DNA of 64,000 nucleotides. Origin: a bacterium (GTDB lineage Bacteria; Patescibacteriota; Gracilibacteria; Absconditabacterales; Absconditicoccaceae). The notes below the pieces were generated by a model, which saw only the letters and a list, made by a program, of their open reading frames with translations, was not told the DNA's origin and searched no databases. Position numbers and translations under genes: made by a program. Below, in pieces: positions 1-12,515 of this stretch (the first letter of the stretch is position 1; each line of letters starts with the position of its first letter). The stretch lies in assembly GCA_020627925.1 (NCBI GenBank), contig JAHDFY010000001.1, positions 127,297 to 191,296 on the forward strand, read 5' to 3'.

Positions 1-1169
1 ATGACAGTAGAATCATTTTTTTCACTGTACGCAAAGTGCGCTGCGACTCCAAGTTCTGCGATTTGCTCCATATTGGGTGTTCTTATCTGAATCTCCACCG
101 GAAAATGAAACATTCCCAAGACTGTCGTATGAAGACTCTGATAGTTGTTAAACTTTGGAACAGCAATGTAATCTTTAATTTTATTGATAAGTGGATTGTA
201 TTGTTTGTGTACCACTCACAAAGTGTGATAACAGTCGCCTATGTTATCAACAATAATTCTAAACGCCAACACATCAAGCACCTTAGAAAAATCCATCGAG
301 TTGTATTTGATTCTCAATTTTTCGTGTATTCTATATGGACTTTTTATCCTTCATTTCAAGGTAAAACTTTGTACTCAAGCCTTACGTAGAATTCTTTCTA
401 TTTTTTTCTTTCCTTGTTCTATATAATGATCTGCTTTTCCGTATTTTTTTTTCAAATATCATAAAACCCTTCTGTACCCATCAGGATAAAGAATTTTGAA
501 CACACCATTTTCCAAATAAAGTTGGAACTTATATAGTCCTAATTTTCTACAAATAGGAACATATATTTTGAGAGTTTCCATTGCAATTCTCTTTCTCTTT
601 TCTGGCTTGGGGTGAAAGTGCAATGTTTGAATGTTATGAATACGATCAGCTATTTTGACAAAAATAACTCTTAGATCTTTTGCCATTGCCAAAAATGTTT
701 TTTTGAGAGTTTCTATTTGTCTTTCTTCTCATTTGTATCTCACTTTTGATACCTTTACTAATCATTCACAAAGATCAGCAACTTCCTGACCAAATTCATG
801 TGAAATATCCTCGTATGTCACGTGTGTATCTTCTATCACGTCGTGAAGAATACATGTTTGGATTGAATAAATGTCAGGCTTGATAGACATAAGAATCTCC
901 GTTGCCCTCAAAGGATGAATAATATAAGGTTCTCATGACAGCCTTATTTGTCATTCATGGGCTTTGGCCGCATATTCATAAGCGTCTTGTATTTTGGGTA
1001 AGAGATCTGCACTCATATAGGAGGAAGCTTTTTCTTTGATACCATCAACAATTTCTTGCGCATTTTGCAAATGGCTTGTCGAATACTTCAAAAATTGCTC
1101 AATCTCATCGATGTGAACATTTGCGACATTCTCATTAACTTTGGTAGACATAAGCGTTGCATCTATCAA
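1..1169 (-). CDS. rel: RelA/SpoT-family (p)ppGpp synthetase/hydrolase, C-terminal part cut off by window edge
   Basis: Bifunctional stringent-response enzyme that makes and degrades (p)ppGpp in the cytosol. With UGA read as Gly the frame is open from ATG 1169 to the window edge. The N-terminal half shows an HD hydrolase domain, including the helix [10 protein letters not shown]. The second half shows the synthetase domain: a YIAVPK motif, the YQSLHTTV motif and an EIQIRT motif followed by [11 protein letters not shown]. The TGS/ACT C-terminus must lie beyond base 1. It starts 21 bases after the stop of the deformylase gene and probably shares its transcript. An alternative start is the second Met, 18 bases downstream. 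Several standard-code stops (for example at 459-461 and 375-377) are recoded glycines, so it is not a pseudogene. Confidence 0.93.
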
Positions 1170-1190
1170 AAATAAAATATAGTGAGAAAC

Positions 1191-1685
1191 CTATTTTTCT
1201 TTAACTATTTTGTCCGTAAACATGATTCCATCAAGATGATCGATTTCATGCTGTACAATAATCGCATTAAATCACTCATAATCTTGTGTTACTTTTTTCC
1301 CATCAACGGTAATGTAACCTACAGTAATTTTTTTTGCTCTTTCTACAAGTCAAGACACTCACGGAAGGGAAAGACATCCCTCTTCTGTTATCATAGTCTC
1401 TTGACTCGATTCTAATATTTCAGGATTAATCATTACAGTATCTCCTAGGTGTTTATAATTATCTTTTTTAACCTTTCGTTGAGAGGTTGCTATCATACGA
1501 ATAGGAGATCCTATTTGTGGTGCAGCCAAACCAACACCATCGTACTCATGCATCAACAAAAGCAATGTATCAGCAAACCTTTGCAACTCAGGGGCAAGTG
1601 GCAAAGCAATAGGATCAGAAACAGATCTAAGAATTGGATGATTTTCTCACAAGACTAAAGGATATTGTTGTGTCAAATGACTCAT
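1191..1685 (-). CDS. def: Peptide deformylase
   Basis: Removes the N-formyl group from nascent proteins; a metal enzyme acting at the ribosome. 164 aa, the usual length. All three family motifs are present: GVGLAAPQIG (motif 1), EGCLSLPG with the last Gly encoded by TGA (motif 2), and QHEIDHLDG (motif 3, metal-binding His residues and catalytic Glu). The ATG at 1685 opens with MSHLTQQYP and the frame stays intact to TAG at 1191-1193. It is the first gene of a probable two-gene unit with rel. The recoded glycine inside a catalytic motif is one of the clearest signs of the altered code. Confidence 0.95.
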
Positions 1686-1986
1686 AACAAAAAAACAGCA
1701 AACTAAACAACATAACAATCATAATAACGTATATATGCATTATTATATATATTTTAGTATGCGTTGCAACGGCTCAACAAGACGCATCAAAAAATAAAAC
1801 AAAAAGTTGCATATTATATACAAACACTATATACTAACATTACGTTGTTAACGTATAAAAATAAACAAAATGATTTTTAACAACAAATTCACTTGCAATG
1901 CTATACAAAAAGTATAGTATGTGAAATGCTACTACCTCAACAAAAGTAGTACAAGTCTAGATGGTATCTATATATAAGATACACTA
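1686..1986. other. AT-rich intergenic region between def and tRNA-Ser
   Basis: About 300 bases without a supportable gene. It must hold the divergent promoters for the def-rel unit (leftward) and for tRNA-Ser (rightward). A small inverted repeat (CTATAC-AAAAA-GTATAG) lies near 1900-1917. I see no coding frame even when UGA is read as Gly. Confidence 0.5.
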
Positions 1987-2076
<90 letters not shown>

Positions 2077-2094
2077 TTTAGGACATATAACAAT

Positions 2095-3336
2095 ATGATT
2101 TCTAAAAATAAGACCACACTTACGACAAACATAGCTAAAACTGTTTGCAGTATCATGTTCGTGACGTGATTCTCCGCACTGGTTATTTTTCCAAAGAATT
2201 TCCAGTCAAATAAGTCAGATAATATCAAAGTGAGCGCTAATTTTATTGAAGGAACACAAAATCCTAGCAATGTCATAAGCCTTCATTCTATTGTTCCGAC
2301 TGTAGAATCCAATGAAGAACAAGATGATACTGTTTTTGTATATAAAGTAAAACCAGGAGACAATCTTTCTTCAATAGCACATCAGTTTGGAACAACAGTA
2401 AAAAACTTGATTCAAGTAAACAACCTTACTAGCAATTCTCTATTGAGAGTAGGACAAAAATTACATATTGCGAGTACTGAAGGGTTCATCATACAAATCG
2501 ATCAACCAACAAATATGATGGTATTTGCTAACAAATTCAACTTAGATTTGGATGATCTTATGAGTGTAAATGGAGTAAATGATCCTCTCCAACCATTTGA
2601 TGAAGGGTATGAAATTTTTGTACCTGAATCACGTGAAAAAGGAATTCAAGTAGGGCTCATAGACAAACCATCACCAAGTACATTCAATATCTACACAGTA
2701 CAACCTAAAAAGAAAAAAACGGTGGTAGCAAAAAAACCGACAACACAAAAAACAGTCACAGCACCATCAACACAGAAACCAACAACCAAGAAAAAGCCAA
2801 ATACACCTGCACCAGCAGTATCGACAGCATGATATAAAAAATGATCAAAACAACCACATATCGTTGCACAATGGAGAGCAAATCCAGGAATCGTTAACTG
2901 ATTCGCAGCATGATACTGTACCTATTGGGCAGCATACAAAGCTCCATGGGCATTTCCATTCATCTCGGACAAAAGACAGTTTAAATCACGAGCAGGAAAC
3001 GCAAATCAATGGTACAACAATGCAAAAGCAAAATGATTCAGAACATCAAAAGTACCAACAGAATGAGCATTGATGATTGTCGCTGAAGGTGGTCGTGCCG
3101 CATTCAGATCATACGGACACGTCGGTGTTGTCCTAAAAGTTGATTGGGACAATCATAGAATCCTTTTTGAAGATATGAATTACAAAGGGTTATGGGTCGT
3201 AACACAACGTTGGATATATATGAACGAAACAATGACACAACCAATAGCAAACTCAAAACCAATTCTCTGATTTATACCAAAACAACAATTACCTGATTGG
3301 GCATCAGAAGAGGTTGATAAACTTACCAAAAAATAG
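2095..3336 (+). CDS. Secreted LysM-CHAP peptidoglycan hydrolase
   Basis: 413 aa, probably a wall amidase or endopeptidase acting outside the membrane. The N-terminus carries a hydrophobic segment (about residues 15-30). A LysM domain follows at about 81-125 (YKVKPGDNLSSIAHQFG), then a second weaker LysM-like stretch and a Pro/Thr/Lys-rich linker. The C-terminal CHAP domain (about 260-395) has GYCTYWAA, holding the catalytic Cys, and SYGHVGVV, holding the catalytic His. Many linker and CHAP glycines are TGA, so the standard code splits the gene in three. It lies just before a penicillin-binding protein gene, and both concern peptidoglycan. Confidence 0.88.
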
Positions 3337-3340
3337 TATA

Positions 3341-3367
3341 AAGGGGCAAATAAAATGCCCCTTTTTG
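3341..3367 (+). terminator. Rho-independent terminator after the LysM-CHAP gene
   Basis: Stem GGGGCA / TGCCCC with a 7-base A/T loop, followed by TTTTT. It starts 4 bases after the TAG stop. Confidence 0.85.
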
Positions 3368-3383
3368 TATTGCAAAGAAAACA

Positions 3384-6300
3384 ATGGCAAAAGCACGTAT
3401 CAAAGACTTAATTAATCAGTTCTCTCATAGACAAAAAAAGAGAAAAAAAATAGGAAATATACTCTCATCATTATCAAAAAAATGAGGACGAAAAAAAACA
3501 TTGATCTCACTGCTCCGATTATGATGAGCAGGGGCCATTATTGTATGAATTATGATTATCGTGTGGTTTTATAGCAAAATATTACCCAACGTACCTCAAC
3601 TATCAGTAGAATGACTTGATAGTCTTTTTTCACAAACAACAACTATTGTAGACAGAGACGAAGAAGAACTATACAAGCTTTTTGAACAACACAGGCAAAA
3701 TGTAGAATTCAATCAAATTTCTACTGATATGATCAATGCTATTATTGCCGTAGAAGATCAAACATTTTGGAGCAATCCAGGAATTGATTGATTTGGAATT
3801 ATGAGAGCCTGATATGTTACTGTCAAAAGTAAATTATTTGGTTGATGAGTACAGTGAGCATCAACCATCACACAACAGTCAGTAAAAAACTTATTGCTAA
3901 GCAACGATAGAAACGTCACAAGAAAAGTAAAAGAAATAGTATTGGCATTACAGCTAGACAATCTTATTCACGATGATATTAAGGCACAAAACCCACAATT
4001 ATCATCAAAAGAAATCACAAGAAAAAAGAAAGAAAGGATCATGGAGTTGTATCTCAATTATATATTTATGGGAAACAATGCATATGGAGTAGAGTCAGCA
4101 TCTAATATCTATTTCAACAAACCAGCATCAGAACTTGATGTTGCAGAATCAGCAATACTTGCTTCTATCCCCAAATCACCAACCAAATATAATCCCTATA
4201 GAACAAATGGAAAACTTATTGGAGACATTCGTGTCTTCAATAGAGGAGAACAAATAACATTATCTGGTGATATCAAAACACACATCGTAGAAAAAATAGA
4301 TGAAATAATTATGAATCCGTCTACAAAATTATCTGCAAGCAACATACTGACAACCTTGGAAAAAGTAATTGATTTCACTACATCATTTGAAGGAAAAAAT
4401 TATACCGTATCATATAAATGGGGAAGAAAAGATCATGCGCTCAAAAGAATGTATGAACTTGGGTACATCAATCAAAATCAAGTAAAGGAGGCTTTCATGA
4501 AAGCAATCTCTATCGATTTCAAAAAATCTAGTATTACCGATATCAAAGCACCTCACTTTGTCTTTTATATACAAGACTTTATAACACAAAACGAAGAATT
4601 CGCTGAACTAGGTATTGATCAAGAATCGTTACTCGAAGGTGGATACACTATCGTAACAACGATAGACAACGACATACAAAAAATTGCAGAAGACAGCATC
4701 CAAAAATACATGGGAGTCGTACAACAAAAAGGAGGTAGCAATAGAGCGATGGTCTACTTAGATAGTAAAAACGGAGACATATTGGCGTATGTTGGTTCCG
4801 CAGACTACAACAACAAAAATATTGAAGGAGAAAACGATATGGTAAGCCAAGCCAAAAGACAACCTGGTTCGTCAATCAAGCCATTTATCTATGCCAATCT
4901 ACTCCAAACAGTTCCCTCAAGTATTGACACACCAATATTTGATACGCCAATCAAAGTAGGAGGACTCACGCCAAATAATGCTGAAGGAAAATTTAAAGGA
5001 ATAATTCCTCTAAAAAATGCTCTAGCACATAGTAGAAACATTCCTGCAGTCAGAGCGTATCTGGCATGAGGACAAGAAGAAAAAATAAAACCTTTCTTGC
5101 AAAGACTTGGACTAACATCACTAAGAACCAACCATCCCTATGGTTATTCACTAGCTCTCGGTGCAGGTGAGGTTCCTATGTTGGAATTAGCGCAAGCCTA
5201 TACCCACTTGAGCGCATTAGGGAAACCAGCACAGATCAACCCAATTTTGGAAATTAGAGACCCTTCAGGAAAAATAATATACACCAAACAAACAAAACTA
5301 GTAGAACAATCACCGATTACAGCAGAAGTAGCGTATCTTATCTGGAATATATTATCAGATAAATCAAATATGCCAGCAGGTTGGGTGTGACTATTCAATG
5401 TACCAGGGATTCCTCAGATGGGAGTCAAATCTGGAACATCAAACAAAGTCAAAAGTAATGGGCAAAAAGTAGCAGGAGATGGTTGGTTAGCGACCTATAC
5501 ACCATCCAAAGTAGCTATATTTTGGGCAGGAAATACCGATGGTTCACCTATGGCACCCAACGCGTATTGATGATGATTAAATTCTCCCGTAATGAAAAAT
5601 TTTTATAACGGACTACTTTCACAGAAATTGATCAAGAGTGAAAAAATGAATAAGGTTGCATGAATCAAACCCGTAACGATATCAAAAATAACGGGTAAGT
5701 TAGCAAACGAAAACACTCCAGAAAATTTTGCTGTGAAGTCTGTTTCATACAAGCTTCCTAATAAAGTAGATACCCCTATTTCTACCATTAAGTTTGATAC
5801 TTTATGTGCAGGTGCTGTTAGTGAATACACACCTAGTGAGGAACAAAGAGTTGGATATGTCATACAACCGAGCACAACACTTCCAGGTTACAATGGTCTC
5901 AATGACATTATACAACGATGGAACGAGGGAAATACATTTGCTTATTCAGGAGATAGTGTTACTGCAGAATGAGTAACCTACAATTACACCTATGTATTTG
6001 CAAAAGAGCCAACAGAGGTATGTGAGGAAAGAATTCCAAAGGAAGATCCTGACATTGAAGTAAACATTAAAAGCCCTCAAAATGGATGAACAATCGCAGA
6101 AAATTTTGCTGTGTACTACAGCATTAGTGCTCCAAGAAAAATACACACAGTAAAAGTCTTGATTGATTCAGATGTTGTACAAGAAATAAAACATAATAGC
6201 TCGTATTTTTCCAACACCCATACTGTCCATCTACTAAAAGGGAAATATTCATGAAGCTACAAGCTAACACTTATTGCTATCGATGATCAAGGTTTTTCAA

Positions 6301-6692
6301 ATACTGATTCTATTAATGTAATCATAGGACAAGACAAAGGAAACCCATATTTGGATACATCCAGAGTAAGCGTAAAACAGCTTGCAAGTGGTCAGTATAA
6401 AGTCACACTCTATTTCCTCGATAATGAGTCAGCAGTAAATGGAGGATCTATCAAATTCGCCGAAAATCCATGAAGAATTGATAGTTTCAAAAAGAACAGC
6501 GCAACATTTACTGTGAATAGTTTACAACCAGTCGGTTATATGGCAAAAGATTTATATGGAAATAGATGAATTGAACTAGTAGAAATTCAAGATTACTTCA
6601 ATGGTGAAGTAGAGATAGAAGTCAACGAAAGCGAAGAATTTAATCAAGATGATGCATTGGATGATATCTTAAACGCATTAGGTGAATTATAA
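3384..6692 (+). CDS. Class A penicillin-binding protein (PBP1A type) with long C-terminal extension
   Basis: Bifunctional peptidoglycan glycosyltransferase/transpeptidase, 1102 aa, anchored by one N-terminal membrane segment (about residues 44-65). The GT51 domain shows EDQTFW near residue 124 and GASTITQQSVKN; the usual His of EDxxFxxHxG is Asn. The transpeptidase domain shows the nucleophile motif GSSIK near residue 495, then SRN and KSGTS near 681. After about residue 740 comes a roughly 360-residue extension with Ig-like beta-rich segments and an acidic tail. TGA glycines occur throughout, for example in GGGVQGASTITQQ. A terminator follows at once. The family call is firm; the role of the extension is unknown. 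Confidence 0.93.
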
Positions 6693-6694
6693 TA

Positions 6695-6728
6695 AAAAAC
6701 CAGCATAACAGTATGCTGGTTTTTTTTG
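6695..6728 (+). terminator. Rho-independent terminator after the PBP gene
   Basis: Perfect stem CCAGCAT / ATGCTGG at 6700-6719 with flanking A and T runs. With the A run on the left it may also serve the convergent minus-strand gene ending at 6741. Confidence 0.85.
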
Positions 6729-6740
6729 TTATAAAAAATT

Positions 6741-8378
6741 TTAGTTATCATCCAACAACAAAGAAAAGTCGGTTGTAGGAATAACAATAAGAGATGCCAA
6801 AGCATGATCATCAGAAAGAGCATCACACTCAACAAATCAATCATTTCCTAATCCATCAGTTCCGCATCTTCGTTCAATCGCCTGTTGTATATTGATATAT
6901 GGTCAAAAACTAGTCAACCGTGAAACTCAAAAAAGATTTTCTAACTGTCTTTTTCTTTGTATGGTTGGTTCCAATGGTGTGCTAAGCGAACTAAGTCTAC
7001 CATGAAGAAATACTTTATGGTGATAGCCTACAACAGGAGAAGTAGTAGCATTATCCACTCATGCAATAATTCCATTAATGACCAAATTTGCACGAATATA
7101 CAAACCTCTTGTCGTAGAAAATACTGACTCAGGGAAACCAAATCAGTCAAAAAAAGTTAAATCGTTAGCGTCAATAACGTTTTCTAACAACAGATTTCCT
7201 TTTTCAATAAAAAGATTCATTCCCAAGGAATCATAAGGCATTGATCATTGAAATAACACATCTCATTCTTTTATAATAAGTGTCTTATTTTCGTACAAAG
7301 AAGCGTCTGCATCTAAATCAATAACAAATGGTCCTCATCCGCTATCAATACACAAGACATCTTCCCCGATAGGAATTCACGTCAGAGAAGATCAAACAAA
7401 AGGTTCTTTTCCTCTACAAAGCATTCTCGCATTTTTTCTTGCTAATGAGAGCAAAGCAGAAGCAGTAACAAAATCAGTATTACGCAAAAGAGACTGCTCT
7501 CCAATATTTCCTACCAACGATTGTCTGTCCTGAGTAGATATCGCGTCAGAAACTCAAGCAAGTCATTTAATGTCTACATTCCACAACAAATTTGTTGCAC
7601 CATTTCATGTCAATATCCAGCCACTACACGCTACTTGGGTAGTTTCTCTCACAATAAGGTCTCATGAAAGAGAAAAAGCAGTATTAACGGTTCCTGATGT
7701 CGTATTGAACTCATCCAAAAGATCGTCATAACAAATACCATCATCATAACCACCAACAAATCAAATTCCTCCATAAGTATCAAAAAGGAAGCCAACAATA
7801 GTTTCATTGTTGAACATTCCCAAACTTGATGCATAAATACCATCGTCAGTATTAGAAAACCTTGTATATTTTTTACCTGCGCTTATTTCACTTACTCCAT
7901 AATCAGGATGGTCATAACGAATATGTCCAACAATATCAAAAGGATCAACCGTCAAAGTTCATCCCACCGATCAAGTAAAAGAACAAGTGGTATACAATCC
8001 ACCATCAACAATAAGATTTGTATAACCTCAAAAAAGTCATGCATTAGTTTGCTCATCTAATGGCCATAATTTTTGGCCCCTTTGCATGTTATAATATAAT
8101 CAACGTAATTTTTTTGTACAAAGAATAGTATCACTTCATAAGGAAATTTCTACAGGAGAAGCCAATGATTCCGCATCCAAAAGAAAAAGACCTCCTATAA
8201 AATCATTACCTCCTCAAGCAAAATGAATAGTAGCAAATCTTTGCACAAAACTCTGTGTCACAATGTCGACAAAATTAAGGTCATATGAGTGACCAAAAAA
8301 AGGAAAAGACAAAAAAATTCCACAAAACGCTCCCAAAAAATATTTCCAACAACGGAGAAAACTAAAATAAGCCAGCAT
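6741..8378 (-). CDS. Secreted protein of unknown function (545 aa)
   Basis: Reading UGA as Gly gives one frame from ATG 8378 to TAA 6741-6743. It opens with a signal-peptide-like stretch (about residues 10-30, ending near FFGHSYD). The body is rich in short beta-like repeats, Asn, Gly and paired aromatics, with several Cys in positions compatible with disulfides (CSFTGS, LCTKK, MLCRGK). No enzymatic motif is recognised; a surface or beta-rich adhesin-like protein is the most I would infer. It sits 48 bases downstream of mutS on the same strand. The standard code leaves only short fragments, so ordinary annotation would miss it. Confidence 0.72.
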
Positions 8379-8426
8379 AAAGTCTATCAAAAGACTAAAA
8401 TATCATTGTCTTATTGTACTCGTTGA

Positions 8427-11042
8427 CTACTCATCTGTCAAACTTTCTCTCAATGTTGCAAGTGTAGCAAGAGCTTGCATAGGAGTAAGGTTATTGACAT
8501 CGATTGACTCAATCTGTTTCTTCAGATCATTATAACGATTTTCAAAGGTAGAAACTTGATTATCAGTCGCAACATGAAAAAGTGGTTGATTTTGATAGCG
8601 ATCAGTCATTTCATGAGATGTTCCATTTTCCAATGCTTCCAAATAGACCCTAGCTTGCTCAATAATGGCGTGAGGAAGACCAGCAAGTTTTGCAACATCA
8701 ATACCATAACTTTTGTTGGCTCCACCACTTACAATTTTTTTCATAAAAACAACTTCTTTATCCGTTTCATAGACCGATACAGAAAAATTTTTGATATGCT
8801 CGTGAACAGTCTCCAAAGTCACTAATTCATGGTAATGAGTCGCAAGCAAAGTTTGACAATTAATATGAGAAATAATATACTCCAAAATCGTTTTGGTAAG
8901 AGCCATTCCATCGTAAGTTGATGTTCAACGACCAAGTTCATCAAAAATCACAAAACTTTTCTCGGTTGCATTATGCAGAATATTGGCAACTTCTATCATT
9001 TCCGTCATAAATGTCGATTGATTTTTTGCAATAATGTCACCACTTCCTACTCTCGCAAAAATACCATCAACAACCCCCATATGAGCACTAAGTGCGGGTA
9101 CAAAAAGACCTGCATGAGCCATCAAAACAATCAGCGCATTTTGCCTCAAAAACGTCGATTTACCGCCCATATTAGGACCCGTAATAATATGCACCAAACC
9201 ATCATGTTCCTCTCCCGACTTTCCGATAGTCAAATTATTAGGAATAAACTGCTGATCGCGAGGCAAAAATTCTTCAATCACAGGATGCCTTCACGACACG
9301 ATAGAGAGTCACGAATGATCATGAAATGTTGGTCTACAAAAAGACTTATCTATCGACAACAACGCCTGCGACAAAAAGACATCACATTGTGCTAGGACAT
9401 GAGCAAGTTCAGCAAGTTCTTGTTGGCGTTCCAGCAAAAAATCTTTCATTGCCGCCAACAATTGTTGTTCGCGCTCAATAAGTTCATCTTTTGCGCGCAA
9501 ACTGTCTTGCTGGATACTATCCAAATACTCGCTACTATATCTTTGAGCTGCTTTAAGTGTATGTCTACGAGTAAAGCCCATTGTATAATCTCATTCACGA
9601 CTATGTTGCTCAAAAGCTGGTACATCCTTTTGTGACACTTCCAAAAAATATCATTGGTTTTTTACATATTTTAATTTACACGACACCGATGTTTCTGCCT
9701 GTATTTCCTGTTGATATTGCATCAATAATTCATCAGCATGGTATGCTCTTTTTCTAATTGCATCAAGGGCTTCATCAAACCCCTCACGTATAAAATCTTT
9801 TTCATTACTAATCATATCATCATCACGAAAAGCCGCCCACAAATGATCAAAGGATTCTTGCGTTGCTTGTTGTCATTCAGAAGAAAGTCCTAAACGTTGT
9901 AATTCTTTGATTAAAGCACCATTTTCATAGTGCAACAAAAGCGAAAATGTTGCCCTCAATCTCACAAAAAGAGCAGGGAGCATTTTTCTATAAACAATGG
10001 TTCCTATCGTTCTTTGAATATCACAAACCTGTCACAAAGCTTGATGAAATGCAGCACGTTGTCAAAAAACTCTATAATAATCAATATGATCCAAACGCTC
10101 TTGTATCAAAGCTTCATTTTGCAAAGGATAATGCAACATCGATGATAACAACCTAGCTCCCGCAGCCGTTCTGGTATTATTGATTACTCCAAACAAACTA
10201 TAGCGGGCATCATGCTCATAACTAGCATGAAAAATCTCCAAATTTTTGATAGTTACATCATCAAGCAAAATTGTTGTTTCCTCGTTGTGCAAACGGATAT
10301 AATGTAAGGTATGAAGAGGTGATTTTTGTGTATAATGCACATAGTATGCGAGCAAAGCAAATGCCTCACCTCTTCCATTTTCTAACGCTTTTCCAAAAGA
10401 TGTAATAGTTTGCACCTTACAAACACGTTGTAAAAATCAAGCAGGATCGCTAGGAACGTCATAGATTGAAAAAATAGCGTCAGAATTGATAGATAAGCTT
10501 TCTTGTAAGGCATCTTTGATAGACAAATCTGACGAGAAAATGTATTCTGCTATCGAAAGCGTCAGTAAAAATTTTTGTAAATCTTCCGCTTCTGTAAAAC
10601 TTTTTGTATAATACTGCCCCAAAGAAAAATCTCCCCAAGCACAATGAAATTTGTCGGCAGTTTGCACAATTGCGCCAATAAAATTATGTTCTGTTTGTTT
10701 GTCACTAATGTAGGTACCCGGAGTGATAATTTGCACCACTTCTCTTGCAACAATTTTTCCTGGTGTTGGCTCACTCAACTGCTCAGCAACAGCTATTTTA
10801 TAGCCCATTTGGACAAGTTTAGGAATATACTTTTCCAAGGCATGATATGGAATACCAGCCATAGGAATAGGATTATCTGACTTTTTATTTTTTGATGTAA
10901 GCACCAAATCTAATGCTTGACTCACAAGTCTCGCATCTTCAAAAAATACTTCATAAAAATCTCATAAACGAAAAAACAGCAAACAATCAGGATTTTGTTT
11001 TTTAAGATCTACGTATTGTTGCATTGCGGGGGTTAATTTCAT
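8427..11042 (-). CDS. mutS: DNA mismatch repair protein MutS
   Basis: Recognises mismatches as a clamp and drives repair by ATP hydrolysis; 871 aa, close to the usual 850-870. The N-terminal mismatch-binding domain has [16 protein letters not shown], with the Phe-x-Glu mismatch-stacking pair and the Gly of RLGDFY encoded by TGA. The C-terminal ATPase has [12 protein letters not shown] (Walker A, near residue 620), the FVIFDELGR Walker B (its next Gly is TGA) and [10 protein letters not shown]. The ATG start gives the family N-terminus KLTPAMQQY. It starts 27 bases after the pilin-like gene ends. Confidence 0.97.
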
Positions 11043-11069
11043 TGTACAACCTACTATATTGTAAATTAT

Positions 11070-11774
11070 TTATTCCAAAAAATTTGTCATTACAGCGCAT
11101 TGCTCTATCGTGTTGGTTCACTGCTTAATGCTCCCAACTCTCACACAAAAACGAAATTCTTTTGCTCTTTCATCACCACAAAAACCACTCGATAATGGCG
11201 TAGAGCCATTGGGACAGTCAATAAATTCACCACCTTGTACAGAAACATCTTTACGATATAATCACTTACCAATAATCTGTCTATAAAACAATCATTCTGA
11301 GGCTGATCACGTTCCTCCCGGACATGATGTTCGTCCTGTTCATGTTTCACATAATGCAAACTGAGATTCATTTGCAGAGATGCCATCCGAAACATCCAGC
11401 AACTCTGATCACCCCCCCGAAAGCATAGGGTAATATTGCCCACTATAATACGCCCTTTGTAGCAAATACGTTCATGAACCTAACCATGGGCTTGTCTGAC
11501 AAGCAGTGGTAGGAACAGGAGCAAAAGGGTCTTGTAACAACCAGCATTCATCTCTTTTTCATGATCGTTTGCGTCGATTTGTATTTCTTATCGTAAAAAC
11601 ACTTTCCACTCATTCTCTTGCCAAATTAATAGCAACAACATCTTGCCTTGTTTTATCAACAAAACGAAAACCTTCTTGCAAAACGGTTAGTACGCCCAAA
11701 ATTCCTACACTCAAAATTCCTAGCGCAATAACTAGCTCCAGCAGGGTAAAAGCTTTTTTATTTGCAATGATCAT
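11070..11774 (-). CDS. Type IV prepilin-like protein
   Basis: 234 aa. The N-terminus has the prepilin cleavage and methylation signature KKAFTLLELVIALGIL, with Phe at +1, Glu at +5 and a hydrophobic helix running to about residue 32. The short leader starting at ATG 11774 (MIIANKKA) suits a prepilin; a GTG at 11822 in the same frame would add an odd second hydrophobic segment. The globular C-terminal part is Cys-rich, Gly-rich and uses many TGA glycines. Pilin-like proteins serve type IV pili, competence pili or pseudopili; comF and comEC later in the window make DNA uptake plausible. Confidence 0.85.
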
Positions 11775-11861
11775 AGAAACAACTACAATGGTAAACAGTG
11801 CAGTCAGATAGTAGCTATTCACGCAATTGATGCAAGCTTTACTCCTTACAAAATTCCTCGA

Positions 11862-12464
11862 ATGTCCGATTACGCTTTCGAGTATCTCTTAGTTGGTATG
11901 CTATGATTATTATCTATCTTTTCATTCATCATAGGAATGGAACAAATGATCAAAATAGTGATCAGCAATTACATTATCAATATCATTTGCTTGGCCTCTT
12001 CCAATGCAATTTCTCTTTTGACCAATTTTTTGGAAAAAACACCCGACACATACTTTTTGGCAATAAGTTATGCCAAGCGACAGGTATTTTTTTCTAGCGG
12101 ACAAACCACAATAATTCTCATTTTATACGGATTATTACTGATTGCTGTCTTCAATTACTCAAAAATTCATATAACATTCCCACAAGATCCTATTATAAAT
12201 AATACTATCCAAATATTATTAATACCGCTCACTGTGTTTTCAGTTATTTTTAGTCTTCAAATTGCCATATTTGGTGACCAAATTGTTAATATCGAGCATA
12301 CATCAGACATAGCAAACAAACTATCATCCAACGCATCACTTCACCAAATAATAGTGATGACACCAATACGAATAGCAATACATGCCTTATGTACTTTATG
12401 GCTTACTACACAAATTGGGGTCAGCTACCAATCACCACAACCTCCTGCACCCGTATTTGAATAA
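11862..12464 (+). CDS. Integral membrane protein, unknown function
   Basis: 200 aa, diverging from the pilin-like gene with 87 bases between them. ATG 11862 is the start that gives a clean hydrophobic first helix (about residues 8-26, with one TGA Gly). Further likely membrane segments lie at about 82-99 and 116-137, with a Pro-rich C-terminal tail. Several standard annotation starts fall inside the protein because of the TGA at 11904. No family is recognised. Confidence 0.75.
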
Positions 12465-12476
12465 AACCCAAAGAAA

Positions 12477-12512
12477 ATATAGTAACATCGCTTATTAGCG
12501 ATGTTACTATAT
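12477..12512 (+). terminator. Long perfect inverted repeat, probable terminator
   Basis: A 16-base perfect stem (ATATAGTAACATCGCT / AGCGATGTTACTATAT) around a TATT loop, 13 bases past the stop at 12464. The T-run after it is short, so it may also act as a boundary hairpin for the AT-rich region to its right. Confidence 0.6.
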
Positions 12513-12515
12513 TTC

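Noticed and set aside
8973-9395. 140-codon plus-strand frame inside mutS
   Set aside because: Antisense to the mutS ATPase region, which carries all MutS motifs.
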